DNA from: QPIN01 sp965224575 | GTDB lineage: Bacteria > Pseudomonadota > Gammaproteobacteria > Methylococcales > Methylomonadaceae | DNA: 64,000 nucleotides | Reading direction: 5' to 3' | Assembly: GCA_965224575.1 (NCBI GenBank) | Contig: CBDCZQ010000001.1 | Location: 310,001 to 374,000 of the forward strand | In this document: positions 39,000-48,150 of the stretch, piece after piece | Numbering within the stretch: the stretch's first letter is position 1 | Layout of the letters: each line of letters begins with the position of its first letter | The notes under the pieces: generated by a model | The model's input: the letters and a program-made list of their open reading frames with translations, nothing else | Database searches by the model: none | Told to the model about the DNA's origin: nothing | Position numbers and translations under genes: made by a program

Positions 39000-40221
39000 C
39001 TCTGTACATGACAAAAATTTTAAAAGGTTGATGTAGCCCGTTGAAATGTAATTAAATACCGGGTTTTTGTTTTGGCAAACATGAATAACGGACAATTACA
39101 GATCAACGAACTAACCGCTATATTAAACGAGCATTTTCATTGGAACAAGGCAAGAATGGGATGTTTTGTAGGAATGCTAATAGCCATAATGGTTGTAGGT
39201 ACAGTAAACCTGACACAATTGGCTCTATTTTTTCCTAGCAAGGCATTGGTTTCATCACGATACAGGCGCATACAACGGTTTTTTAGTGAACATTGGCTTG
39301 ATTACAATGAAATCGCTCGTTTTATCATGAAGTTATTTGGTTTTACCGAAAATGACTTTTATTTGTCATTGGATAGAACCAACTGGAAATGGGGTAAAAC
39401 CAACATTAATTTATTAGTGCTGGCCGTTGTCTATAAAGGCGCAGCCATTCCCGTGTATTGGCTACCCTTGAATAAGCGGGGCAATTCTAATTGGCGAGAA
39501 AGAATCGTGCTAATGAAACGGTTTATTAGCCAGTTTGGTCAGGACAGGATTAAGGGGCTGTTAGCGGATCGTGAATTTATAGGTGATAAATGGATGGGGT
39601 GGCTCATTGAAGAAAAAATACCTTTCAATATTCGGATTCGTAATAATAGTTATACCGTAAATAGTCGGGGTGATCGTCTACGTGTTGACCATTTATTTCG
39701 TGGATTAAAGCCCGGCGAGAGGCTTAATATTAATGAAGCAAGACTTTTAGGTGCTTGCTCAGTCTATTTAAGTGGCCTCCGCTTGAGTGATGGGAAATTA
39801 TTAATCGTTGCTAATGCTAGCCTTAATCCGAATGCGATTGAAGAATATGGCCTGCGTTGGGAAATTGAAACCTTGTTTGGGTGTTTAAAAGGCCGAGGGT
39901 TTAACCTTGAAGATACGCGCGTTGTGGGTTATCTCCGCATGAAAAAGTTATTTGTATTACCTGTTATTGCTTTTTGCTGGTCTCATAAAGTAGGCGAATG
40001 GAAAGACGATTGTGTTTTACCGATAAAAACCAAAACACATCAACGTTTAGCACAAAGCATCTTTAGGTATGGTTTAGATTGTATTCGTTCTGAGCTGTTT
40101 AATATTTTTTCACAATCGAAAAAACAGGTGAAGAAAATACTGTCTTTACTCCGTCCTGCTTTGTCAGGTAATAGAATTTATGGAGGATCAGTTAGATGCT
40201 GATTTTTTGTCGTGTACAGAG
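39000..40221 (+). mobile_element. IS4-family insertion sequence in the pentapeptide gene
   Basis: Ends CTCTGTACATGACAAAA and, as complement, CTCTGTACACGACAAAA. Direct repeats ATGTTTTCC at 38991-38999 and 40222-40230. 1222 bp. Confidence 0.92.
39081..40202 (+). CDS. IS4-family transposase
   Basis: 373 residues from ATG 39081. DDE residues in SLDRTNWKWG, GLLADREFIG and YGLRWEIETLFGCLKGRGFNLEDT, the last being the YREK-type segment. Intact and covering nearly the whole element, so it may be active. It is different from the IS4 copy at 23718. Confidence 0.92.
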   Translation: MNNGQLQINELTAILNEHFHWNKARMGCFVGMLIAIMVVGTVNLTQLALFFPSKALVSSRYRRIQRFFSEHWLDYNEIARFIMKLFGFTENDFYLSLDRTNWKWGKTNINLLVLAVVYKGAAIPVYWLPLNKRGNSNWRERIVLMKRFISQFGQDRIKGLLADREFIGDKWMGWLIEEKIPFNIRIRNNSYTVNSRGDRLRVDHLFRGLKPGERLNINEARLLGACSVYLSGLRLSDGKLLIVANASLNPNAIEEYGLRWEIETLFGCLKGRGFNLEDTRVVGYLRMKKLFVLPVIAFCWSHKVGEWKDDCVLPIKTKTHQRLAQSIFRYGLDCIRSELFNIFSQSKKQVKKILSLLRPALSGNRIYGGSVRC

Positions 40222-41493
40222 ATGTTTTCCATAAATTGTTGGTTCAATCCCTGTTACCATAAATAATAGGGATAGTATTAGCACAACACTTATAAGAGCT
40301 GTTGTCGCTTGGACATAGCTGGTACCATACAAACTTAAAATGCGATAAATGCTGAAAGAATTACAATTTTCTCGAATTTTTCTCAACCATGGTTGATCTA
40401 TATGGCTTGCTAATTTTATTCGTCGTATTTCCATTTCACCGATATGGAATGCTTCGGCGTTATCAATATCTCGACGTTGTTCATAGTTAGTCACTAATTG
40501 AGCATATTTTTCAGCAATTTTTTCTAGCTGTGGAGGTTTATCCCAGTCATGAATGCCATTTTTTTTTCGTGCGATTGGATCGTTATCGATCTTTAGAACT
40601 CTCACTTCCCCCCATATGCATGGTCTTCCCTTTAATGAGTTCCATTTTACACCAACAAAGCGAATAAATTCTAGATCAGTGTCATAGAAGTCCGCTTTAG
40701 CTAAACTAACATTTATGAGAGAAAGACGTGTATTATTAGAAAAGCTTAGTTCACAAAAAAGAGTTAGTCCTTCAAATACTTGTTTACCACCATAGCCAAT
40801 AAAAGAAGAGCGTTTTCCGAAAAATGCTCGATCAAAATTTGTGAAGTTTGCAAAGTTGCAATCACTAAACTCACACCCTTTTTTAAAATTTGCGTTTACA
40901 AAATATGTCTCAGCAAGAAATTTCACTGATGAGAAATTAACTATACCGTGAAAAACAGTATCATGGAATAGTGAAATGCCGTCAAAATCAATATTGGCAA
41001 ATATTAAATTCCCACAAAATTCGACTGCGCGAAAATTAGCATTAGGTATCTCAAGTAACATTAATCCAAAATCTCCTGTAAAACGTGCAGAGTGAAAATT
41101 TAATGGTTTATTTAACTTGCGCATAGCAGTTGATGGAGAATCTGTTATAGCTAATGCTGAATTGGGTGGAATCACAAAACCTATAAATTCATATTCCTTT
41201 ATAGAATTATTTTGCTCAATTTGTTTAAAAAGATCTACAAAAGCTTTACGACAGCGAGTATCAATTTCCTCCACAGCTTTTAAATCGACGGGAGTAAGGT
41301 TAAGTCGTTCATCAATTGAGGGCTTATGCATATGAAAGATACATAAACCATCGATTTCTTCGGGATGTGAACATTTCCATATTTTGAAGGGATGAGTTAG
41401 TATCTTTTCGAACTTGCAATTAGTCTCTACAGGAACAGATGAAGAACCAAGAATTTCATTATTGTGTGATTCATCATTTTTCACTTCTGGCAT

Positions 41494-41781
41494 AAATGCA
41501 TGCCTCCTTTCATTTAGTGCATAAAAAATATAGATATGTACGTATTGATACCAACAGATTTTATATTGTTCTCAATTTTATTTTTATATGCTGGGCAGGC
41601 TGTCATGCTTTATTTTCTCCGCGCCCAACTTGGCAAACACCAAGACTCGCTTTTGCTTTTTCACAGTCTTATATTTTCCACATCCGCGTTAGCTTTTTCA
41701 CATCAAACCTTGAGTCACAGCACTCAACTTCCGCCCTTTCAACAATAGGTTTTTTTTCCACTTTTTGCTCTCAAAAACAGA
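41494..41781 (-). repeat. T-rich module
   Basis: Module copy from about 41585. 41494-41585 is the upstream region of the pentapeptide gene, with no clear promoter. Confidence 0.55.
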
Positions 41782-41900
41782 AAATAACGTTAAAATAACT
41801 TGCTGTGTTCAGCGTCAGGACTACGAATAAGGATGTCCTGTTTTCAGCAAGATGAACTTTGTATTAGAAGAATGAGGCAAGTTGATTTGTCTTGTTATAA
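41782..41900 (-). other. attC recombination site
   Basis: AAATAACG and GTTATAA, AACTTGC and GCAAGTT. The low-end AACGTTAAAATAACTTGC matches what lies right of IS91-like copy A. Confidence 0.78.
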
Positions 41901-42504
41901 AATTAAGCAAGTTCCATTTCTTCTATTCTTTTGCTCTTCGTTTTTTCAATCGCGTGGTAATCGTCAGAACTTTTTTTTTCAGCACTCAGTTCTGCAAATC
42001 TCAGAATTTCGCTTTTGCTCTTTCTCAATCCTTTGGCATTCCGTCGAGCTTACTTTCTCCGCACCCAGCTTGGCATACATCAAAACTCGCTTTTGCTTTT
42101 TCGCAGGCTTATGTTTTCCACGTCCGTGTTAGCTTTTTCACATCGAACCTAAATTCACAGCACTCAACTTCTGCTCTTTCAACAATCGCTGAAAATCAGG
42201 GAAACGGAGCGATAGCGAAGTGATGATTTTTAGTCCGCAGTAGGCAACAGGGAAATTTGCAGATTCGACGTGTGCGATAGCACGCGAGAGAAGCAAAAAT
42301 TTTTTCCCGATAAGCCGTCAAGTCAGTGAGGTAAGTTTTAACGGAGCGGCTTTTGTGCGGAGTTGAAACTGGACGCAGGACGTACTGTGGCACTCGATTA
42401 AGTCGCCCGAGCGGAATGAATCTTTGGACATGGATGTCCCAAGGTGATATATAGCGAGGATGGCGCGCCAGGAATTTCTTTTCTGCTGTTGCCTTCGCAG
42501 AAGG
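41901..42504 (-). repeat. T-rich module holding 285-bp repeat copy 6
   Basis: Module 41905-42186 continues at 42472-42504. Without the repeat the join CAACAAT/GAATTTC reads exactly as in uninterrupted modules (for example at 2616). Confidence 0.7.
42187..42471 (+). mobile_element. 285-bp repeat, copy 6 (in a T-rich module)
   Basis: Same 285 bp. This copy gives the empty site directly: other modules carry CAACAATGAATTTC, so insertion added no target duplication and removed nothing. Confidence 0.92.
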
Positions 42505-42636
42505 CTATAACGCCCCAATAAAGGGCTTGCGAATTTACCTACTCAAATGTTAAATCTAGCACAAACTCAAACGAAACTACATTACTTAAAAGAAGCCCTG
42601 CTTTCGCAAGTCCTTTCTTTAATTGGTTTGTTATGT
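42505..42636 (-). other. attC recombination site of the GNAT cassette
   Basis: CTATAACGCC and GTTATGT with inner stem GGGCTTGCGAA and TTCGCAAGTCC. The loop is long and A-rich. Confidence 0.85.
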
Positions 42637-42709
42637 ATTATTATTTCGAACTGCCAGAACTAGGGAGTGGTTTGTGTCCTTACACTAGATCAGCGATTAT
42701 GCTGTTTAA

Positions 42710-43162
42710 TTATATCGGTCTCTTACCTATAACAGTCCCATCGTCTCGATCTCCAACTTCCTTGAAACCATAGCTGCTATATAGTTTCTTTGCTGCAATA
42801 TTCTGCGGGTGGTAGTAAACATCTACAAATTTGCAGCGCTCCCCATGTGCTTTGATTTCCTTCAGCAACAGACCCATTGCTATTTTTCCGATTCCAGTGT
42901 TCTGTCTTTTTCGATCTATCATGAATCGCCATATAGTGCACTCATCCTCATCGAATTCACCAATTTCGCCAAATTGATACTCCACGAATCCTACAACTTT
43001 GTCGCCCACACAAATTGCTCTGAGGTGTGTTGATGTAGAGAACTTAGATTCAGCAATAGATAATAAGTTTGATGTAAAATAGTTTTCTTGTGTCTCTTCG
43101 ACCTCTAGTTTAATTACATCATTGAAATTGTCCCTCACAACTTCTATTAATTTTACTTCCAA
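42710..43162 (-). CDS. GNAT-family N-acetyltransferase
   Basis: 150 residues. CTIWRFMIDRKRQNTGIGKIAMGLLLKEIKAHG is the acetyl-CoA binding motif A (RxxGxG in the form RQNTGIG), and VDVYYHPQNIAAKKLYSSYGFKEVGDRDDG is motif B. The WRFMID spelling resembles spermidine and diamine acetyltransferases, so a small amine is a possible substrate. A typical one-gene cassette with its attC at 42505. Confidence 0.88.
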   Translation of the reverse strand: MEVKLIEVVRDNFNDVIKLEVEETQENYFTSNLLSIAESKFSTSTHLRAICVGDKVVGFVEYQFGEIGEFDEDECTIWRFMIDRKRQNTGIGKIAMGLLLKEIKAHGERCKFVDVYYHPQNIAAKKLYSSYGFKEVGDRDDGTVIGKRPI

Positions 43163-43350
43163 CTTTGCATCCTCCGTGGGCTGTCTAGTAACATGCTATT
43201 AGTTATTCTATTACAGAGTTTTTATCTTCTTTTGTAAATTCATTATTTCGAATATCTAATAATTCCTGTTTCATTTTATAAATTACTCACTATCTTTTAA
43301 AAAGATGCATTCAGATAATGTATTGCACTTTATGCTTTTGCGTCGCAGAC
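43163..43350. other. Intergenic, no feature seen
   Basis: AT-rich, between the GNAT gene start and the attC at 43351. Confidence 0.4.
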
Positions 43351-43454
43351 ACATAACGCCAGCTTCACCGGCCGCCATAAGTGGCGCGGCTTTTGCTGCT
43401 CTTTCGCAAAATCCGTGACACTTATGGCAGTCCGCGTGCAAGCTATTGTTATGC
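43351..43454 (-). other. attC recombination site of the PIN toxin cassette
   Basis: ACATAACGCCAGCTTCACCGG at the low end, GTGCAAGCTATTGTTATGC at the high end, with stems GCCATAAG and CTTATGGC in the loop. The stop codon of the PIN gene (43449) is inside GCATAAC. Confidence 0.92.
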
Positions 43455-43880
43455 TTTTTCATGTTGATTAATTGAGATAATTCCCCATAATTCATCTGGA
43501 GTATAAATAGGTAATTTTGCTTGCTTATAATCTTTGGTATTTCTTGTAACTAAACCATTTACATTGCAACACTCTCCAGAATAATATTGAACGGCATCTT
43601 CAAAGTCTTTGAATTCTGAATTTATTGACAATTCAATGACCTTTAAATTGACTTCTGCTATATTGAATATACTCAATAATTTTCGCACTTCAACCCTTGC
43701 TTTATTTCTGTTTGTTTCTTTTGATATTAAATAATCCAGAGTTGTAACAGTTGTTGCACATAAGAAACCTTCAATTTTTTTATTTTCTACTGCATTAACA
43801 AGATTTGCTGATAATTTAACAAAAGGTTCTCTATTTAATAGAACATCTAGGATAATGTTTGTGTCAAATACTATCTTCAA
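43449..43880 (-). CDS. PIN-domain toxin
   Basis: 143 residues. MKIVFDTNIILDVLLNREPF carries the first catalytic Asp, FLCATTVTTLDYLISK the second motif, and FKDFEDAVQYYSGECCNVNGLVTRNTKDY the later acidic residues. A Mg-dependent ribonuclease by family. It overlaps the antitoxin by four bases, and its stop lies in its own attC. Confidence 0.92.
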   Translation of the reverse strand: MKIVFDTNIILDVLLNREPFVKLSANLVNAVENKKIEGFLCATTVTTLDYLISKETNRNKARVEVRKLLSIFNIAEVNLKVIELSINSEFKDFEDAVQYYSGECCNVNGLVTRNTKDYKQAKLPIYTPDELWGIISINQHEKA

Positions 43881-44113
43881 AGGTATTTCTCTTCTAAATG
43901 TTTTTTATAATCTTTTTGATCAACACCACTAGAACCTAAAACCCCAATTAATGACTTAGTAACTGGAGATATTACCGGTTGTTCAGTTTGTTGTGTTAAT
44001 ATTTGAAAATAATCAGCTACAACCTGAGAAAGTGATTTATCATGCTCTTTTGCATAACCTTTAGCTTGCTGTATCAATGAATCTTCTAATCGAAGTGTCA
44101 ATTTTGTTTGCAT
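43877..44113 (-). CDS. DUF6364-like ribbon-helix-helix antitoxin
   Basis: 78 residues. QTKLTLRLEDSLIQQAKGYAKEHDKSLSQVVADYFQIL is the ribbon-helix-helix part in the DUF6364 form, followed by a toxin-binding tail (GVLGSSGVDQKDYKKHLEEKYL). Regular partner of PIN toxins of this type. Confidence 0.88.
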   Translation of the reverse strand: MQTKLTLRLEDSLIQQAKGYAKEHDKSLSQVVADYFQILTQQTEQPVISPVTKSLIGVLGSSGVDQKDYKKHLEEKYL

Positions 44114-44212
44114 AACAATACCTGGTGACGTGTTTAATGTAGGTGGATTGTACGTCTATTTTATTTAACCAGCAACCTCTTTTTTCCATTTTGAGTACGC
44201 AGAGGTTTTTAA

Positions 44213-44274
44213 GCATAACGCCTAGCTCACCGAAGAGCTGCGTAGCAGCAATCCGGTGCAGTTATTTGTTATGG
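44213..44274 (-). other. attC recombination site
   Basis: GCATAACGCC and GTTATGG, inner TCACCG and CGGTGCA. The stop codon of the gene at 44262 lies inside it. Confidence 0.85.
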
Positions 44275-44897
44275 CCATTTGATTCTCTAACGGTTACATT
44301 CGCCTCGTTTGAAAACCAGTTCACCTGGCGTACGGCCAAAATATAATTTATACCTTCAAATTTAAACTTCCACTGAGTGCCCGCTTTTACATCTTTTACT
44401 ATTTCATTTTTCTTTCCTGGGATATTTATAATGATGTTTACAGTAAAATCCGGGTTGAATTTATGAATACCTATAGTGGCTCCAGTTTTTGGGTCACGAA
44501 ACGACCCTCCCTGACCAAGGGTAATTCCATCGAAATAGGGCTTTGTTGGTTTATCGTTATATTTCATCGTTGTAGAAGATGCTTCTTCTAATTTGGTTAA
44601 AGCCAATTCAGCCTTTTGACGAAGCTTTATCTCGTTTTCTATTTGAGCTTCCAGATGCGGTATTGTCTTCGGCGTGTTGATAAGCCAGCTTTGATACTTG
44701 CTGTTTTCAGTTTTAAGTATATCGATGCTACTTTCAAGGACTTCTACTTTAGCTTGGTATTGCGATACTTCGGCTCGATGATTTGAATCTTTTTGCTCGT
44801 CATATATAAAAATAAAGCCAGCCCAAGTTACGCCAGCGACAAGAAAAGTGTGACTTATTATTGAAGTCAACGGATGATCTTGGAACCAGTTTGACAA
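44262..44897 (-). CDS. Membrane-anchored coiled-coil protein of unknown function
   Basis: 211 residues from TTG 44897, chosen because AAGGAGG lies five bases upstream; the earlier in-frame ATG lies in the attC-linked region and has no site. One membrane span at about 15-35 (ISHTFLVAGVTWAGFIFIY), then a coiled coil (NHRAEVSQYQAKVEVLESSIDILKTENSKYQ), then a strand-rich C-terminal domain with SFRDPKTGATIGIHKFNPDFTVNIIINIPG. No family recognised. Its stop is inside its own attC, so it is a regular cassette gene. Confidence 0.72.
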   Translation of the reverse strand: MSNWFQDHPLTSIISHTFLVAGVTWAGFIFIYDEQKDSNHRAEVSQYQAKVEVLESSIDILKTENSKYQSWLINTPKTIPHLEAQIENEIKLRQKAELALTKLEEASSTTMKYNDKPTKPYFDGITLGQGGSFRDPKTGATIGIHKFNPDFTVNIIINIPGKKNEIVKDVKAGTQWKFKFEGINYILAVRQVNWFSNEANVTVRESNGHNK

Positions 44898-44920
44898 TGT
44901 TTCCTCCTTATCGTGTAGAG

Positions 44921-45029
44921 CCATAACGCCCGCATCACAGGCTGCCGTATGGGGCACGATTTTTGCGGCTTTTTCTCTTCGCAAAATCCGTGACGCTTAC
45001 GGCAGTCCTAGTGCATGCGATTGTTATGC
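44921..45029 (-). other. attC recombination site of the YcxB-like cassette
   Basis: CCATAACGCCCGCATCAC at the low end and GTGCATGCGATTGTTATGC at the high end, stems GCCGTA and TACGGC in the loop. Confidence 0.92.
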
Positions 45030-45526
45030 ACTTTTCCCCACTGATTCTTGGCGTACAAAACAAAATCATTAAAACTTTCCTCAGATTCAAAACTGCGTTT
45101 TGGAATAATGTGAAACAAATACCCAGAAATTTGAAACAGAACATATGAGCTGACTATCCTTATTTTTGAGATTCCTTTCCATTTGCTTAACCCCTCATTT
45201 GCTGATGTTCTCTCATATAATCCTTCAGTTGTTAACTCATATTCGTGTTGCCCTAAAATACCATTACTTTTTGTTGACATGAATAAGATAGAAATCATTG
45301 TAAATACCGTACCAAATAACATTCCAGCAACACCACCGCCAATTGAGCCGATGACAATTGCTTTCCAATTATTAGGTGTTTGTGGAATTCCTTTTTGCCA
45401 ACAAACCAAACTAAAGATTAGAGTAGCAATAACAGCCATAGTGATATAGGTGGACTTTAATTTTGGTAAAAGAACTAAGTTAAACCGAATTAAATCTAGT
45501 CTATTGATTTCCGTTATTACTTTCAT
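45008..45526 (-). CDS. YcxB-like membrane protein
   Basis: 172 residues. Two membrane spans (AVIATLIFSLVCW and IGGGVAGMLFGTVFTMISILFM), then a soluble C-terminal part HEYELTTEGLYERTSANEGLSKWKGISKIRIVSSYVLFQISGYLFHIIPKRSFESEESFNDFVLYA. The ending IIPKR-F-S-ESFN and GLYE-NE-L-W match the YcxB-like family (PF14317 type). Function unknown. The 3' end (HNNRMH) runs into its attC. Confidence 0.85.
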   Translation of the reverse strand: MKVITEINRLDLIRFNLVLLPKLKSTYITMAVIATLIFSLVCWQKGIPQTPNNWKAIVIGSIGGGVAGMLFGTVFTMISILFMSTKSNGILGQHEYELTTEGLYERTSANEGLSKWKGISKIRIVSSYVLFQISGYLFHIIPKRSFESEESFNDFVLYAKNQWGKVHNNRMH

Positions 45527-45847
45527 ATATCTCCTAGTGCATAACTACTTAGCATTTATACGTTGTGCGCAGCATTACGTATAAATGTTTGTTGGACAAA
45601 TTCACTTGGATTGTCTCACTACTTTAATATAAAGGAAATTGTTTTTTGATAACTAAAGCGAAAGAGAGTTTCCTTAAATCTCTGTGAGAGGTATTTTCTG
45701 AGTAAACAGCGATATATCAAGTCTAACCACAGGTTTTTATCATCTACTGCGACTCATTATGTCCCTTTTTTGTGCGATAGACAATAACAATCCCTCAACC
45801 TGTTAAGTTGCTTTTTTCACCTTAAAGCAGTCGGACTTAGCTATTGA

Positions 45848-47008
45848 TTAGGCTAACAGTTGTCGTCGGTGCTTGAATGAAGGGATTTGATAGATACTTC
45901 GCATATTGCCTTGATGACAGGCCGGACATAAACAAGCCAGTTTCTCAGGTTCAGTGGGTTTTACCATTTTAATATGCCTTGACAGAGCCCCTGTTATCTT
46001 GAGTAATTGACGGACAAGTCTCACGCGAACCTGACGAACACAGTTGGCCAAAAAACCAAAATGTCGAATACGCATAAAGCCATTGGGTAAAACATGCATC
46101 AGGAAACGACGGAGGAACTCAATACCTTCTAGCTTCATAATCTTTTTCCGATTGTGATCGGCATAATCTTTCCAGTGAAAATAAACAAAGTGTTCATCAA
46201 CTTTTATAATCCGGTAATTGCTGATAGCAATTCGGTACGTATAGCGAGAAAGATATTTCACTACGGTTTCAGGGTTCTGCAAATAAGGCTTGATGTAAAT
46301 TGACCATTTTTTACTCATCACTGTCTCCAGGGTGCTATTGACCTCATTGGCTCGGGTGATACGGAATAGTTGACCTTGCTGATAGGCACTTCTGAGCAGA
46401 CTAACCATCTTGCCACGAAAGACTTTTTTTAATGCATTAACGGGGTACAGATAATCACTCTGTGTGGTCTCAATGGCATCCTGTCCTTCTTTAAGTGCCA
46501 GACCGGGAATAAGACAATGGATATGGACATGGTGTTGTAAAGTCTGCCCCCAGGTATGCAGAACACAGGTCACCCCCAGTTGCCCTCGTAAACGTTTATG
46601 CGTTCTGGAGAACAGCGAAAGTGTTTGCCAAATGGCTTTAAAAAAGAGTGAATACATCTCTTTGGGATGCAATTGACACCAGCCGTTTAACTCATGAGGC
46701 AAGGTAAAAACCAAGTGGTAATAACGAACAGGCAGCAATGCATCCAGTTGTTTGTCTTCCCATTGCTCTGAAGCCTTTTGTTTACAGCGTGGACAATGAC
46801 GATTGCCACAACTGTGATAAAGCCGTTGTTCATAACCACAAGCTGTACACTGACTGTCTTCGCCACCAAGACTTTCAGTCTGGCACTGTATAATACTTTG
46901 GCAAACACTGGCCTGTTCGGGAGTCAATTGGTAGTGTTGACGGTAAACTGGCAAGAAATCTTGAATAACCTGAGCCATATCTGCTGCTGTAGATTTAAAA
47001 TGCGTCAC
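45848..47008 (-). CDS. IS91-family HUH transposase (copy A)
   Basis: 386 residues from GTG 47008, with GGAGGT five bases upstream. Zinc-binding N-terminus (C54, C57, C67, C72, C75 in QCTACGYEQRLYHSCGNRHCPRC), HUH metal site HHVHIHC (about 159-165) and the two catalytic Tyr positions in KYLSRYTYRI (Y252 and Y256). Y2 rolling-circle transposase acting on single-stranded DNA. It overlaps the recombinase gene by 14 bases. Confidence 0.93.
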   Translation of the reverse strand: MTHFKSTAADMAQVIQDFLPVYRQHYQLTPEQASVCQSIIQCQTESLGGEDSQCTACGYEQRLYHSCGNRHCPRCKQKASEQWEDKQLDALLPVRYYHLVFTLPHELNGWCQLHPKEMYSLFFKAIWQTLSLFSRTHKRLRGQLGVTCVLHTWGQTLQHHVHIHCLIPGLALKEGQDAIETTQSDYLYPVNALKKVFRGKMVSLLRSAYQQGQLFRITRANEVNSTLETVMSKKWSIYIKPYLQNPETVVKYLSRYTYRIAISNYRIIKVDEHFVYFHWKDYADHNRKKIMKLEGIEFLRRFLMHVLPNGFMRIRHFGFLANCVRQVRVRLVRQLLKITGALSRHIKMVKPTEPEKLACLCPACHQGNMRSIYQIPSFKHRRQLLA

Positions 47009-47885
47009 CTTGCACCTCCAGTTTTGTCCGCATAATGGTTTCATCAGGGACAAACTCCGCTAACAGGTCAGAAGCCATGACTTCAGAACGAGTGGGAATC
47101 CAATGGAGATATTTCTGTGTGATCCTGATATCACTATGCCCCAGAAATTGTTGTAATTGATGAATCGGAAGTCCGTGTTCCAGTTGATGAGTGGCATAGG
47201 CATGTCTCAGGCTGTGAATGCCTCCCACTTTTTGAATACCGGCAGTCAGTTTGGCTTTAGTAAACATTTTTTGCACACTGGTGACCCCCAGTGCTTTTTT
47301 CTGTTGTTGACAAGAACAAAATAAGAAGTGATTAGGGTGCCAGGCTTGCCAGTAAACCCTCAGCAATGACAACAAACTGGCTGACAGAGGAACGACGCGA
47401 TCTTTTCTTCCCTTACCCTGAACCACTCGCAGCAATAAATGTTCTGAATCAATATCATTCTGAGTTAAAGCCACGAGTTCACTGACTCTCAAACCACAGC
47501 CATAACACAGGCTTAAAAGTGTGAGATGTTTGAGCTGATGTGTCGCCTGCAAAATGGCATAAACTTCTTGCTGAGTCAGTAATACGGGGATCTTTTGAGG
47601 TCGCTTAGGTAAAGGAATATCAAGAAAAAAGTCTTCTTTTTCCAACACATGGTGATAACAAAACTTGAGAGCCATCAATGTTTGATGCACGGTAGAGGCT
47701 GACCATTTTCGTTGAGCCGCTGTTGCCATAAGCCAGGACTTCACTTCTTCGGAACAGATCCGTTCAGGTGAACGATGATAATAAGTACTGAGGCTGGTCA
47801 CCGCTTTAAGATAAATCCGGTGTGTTTTAGGCGCATATTGTCTGAAAGTCATCAGATCAATCATTTTTTGACGTAAAGGGGTCAT
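46995..47885 (-). CDS. Tyrosine recombinase of the IS91-like unit (copy A)
   Basis: 296 residues. N-terminal SAM-like domain (QYAPKTHRIYLKAVTSL), catalytic domain with CGLRVSEL (R133), GKGRKDR (K158), HSLRHAYATH (H224 and R227), LGHSDIRITQKYLH (H250 and Y259). All five conserved catalytic positions are present. Such recombinases accompany a subset of IS91-like elements. It lacks the extra alpha-helix region that marks IntI, so it is not an integron integrase by eye. Confidence 0.92.
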   Translation of the reverse strand: MTPLRQKMIDLMTFRQYAPKTHRIYLKAVTSLSTYYHRSPERICSEEVKSWLMATAAQRKWSASTVHQTLMALKFCYHHVLEKEDFFLDIPLPKRPQKIPVLLTQQEVYAILQATHQLKHLTLLSLCYGCGLRVSELVALTQNDIDSEHLLLRVVQGKGRKDRVVPLSASLLSLLRVYWQAWHPNHFLFCSCQQQKKALGVTSVQKMFTKAKLTAGIQKVGGIHSLRHAYATHQLEHGLPIHQLQQFLGHSDIRITQKYLHWIPTRSEVMASDLLAEFVPDETIMRTKLEVQGDAF

Positions 47886-48150
47886 ATTGATTCTCCTTAT
47901 TCAATTTAAAAAGGAGATTTCAGTATCAAACTAATGGATGTTTATTACGAGTAATTTAAGGGGGAAGAGGTGATTAGAAAAGCTAAAGGCTAAGGGAGGA
48001 GGCTCGAAAGCTACCGCGATAGCGGTTTTGTTCAACGTTAAAATAACTTGCTGTGTTCCACGTCATGCCCTACGCAGGGTACTGTGCTTTTTTCACCGCG
48101 ATAAACTACGCATAAGAAGAATTAAGGCAAGTTGATTTGTCTTGTTATAA

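Larger units (their letters stand above)
38733..41493 (-). pseudogene. Pentapeptide-repeat membrane protein, split by IS4
   Basis: Parts 41493-40222 and 38990-38733 rejoin in frame (IYGKHTTQLALTPINY) to 509 residues once the IS4 at 39000-40221 and one copy of its 9-bp duplication are removed. Order: Cys/His-containing N-terminus (KCSHPEEIDGLCIFHMHKP), pentapeptide repeats with central Phe from about 130 to 270 (NFHSARFTGDFG, ANFRAVEFCGNLIF, VNFSSVKF, CEFSDCNFANFTNFDRAFF), a cytoplasmic helix, then two membrane spans: ALISVVLILSLLFMVTG before and AMLAIIISAQTALLLLFAI after the IS site. The N-terminal motif HMHKP plus pentapeptides also matches the layout of the smaller protein at 12725. Function unknown. 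Confidence 0.85.
45545..48035 (-). mobile_element. IS91-like/tyrosine-recombinase unit, copy A
   Basis: 2491 bp between the integron crossover points. On the minus strand it begins TTGAACAAAACC after a G (GTTGAAC fits GTTRRRY) and ends CTAAGTAG before TTATGC. Near that end GTCCAAC (fits RYYYAAC), a stem CATTTATACG/CGTATAAATG and GTTATG form an attC-like hairpin. Coding: tyrosine recombinase, then IS91-type transposase. Same length as copy B and apparently identical. Confidence 0.85.
45539..48150 (-). other. attC site split by IS91-like copy A
   Basis: Low part GCATAAC (45539-45545) and high part AACGTTAAAATAACTTGC to GTTATAA (48034-48150) form one attC of the AACTTGC subtype when the element is taken out. 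Confidence 0.78.

Noticed and set aside
44262..44984. Longer start for the coiled-coil protein at 44984 or the ATG at about 44924
   Set aside because: The extension runs into the neighbouring attC, and the strong AAGGAGG fits the TTG at 44897.
46995..47885. Tyrosine recombinase next to the IS91-like transposase as the integron integrase IntI
   Set aside because: It is tightly coupled to the HUH transposase, occurs in at least two copies within identical 2491-bp units, and lacks the IntI-specific insert by eye.
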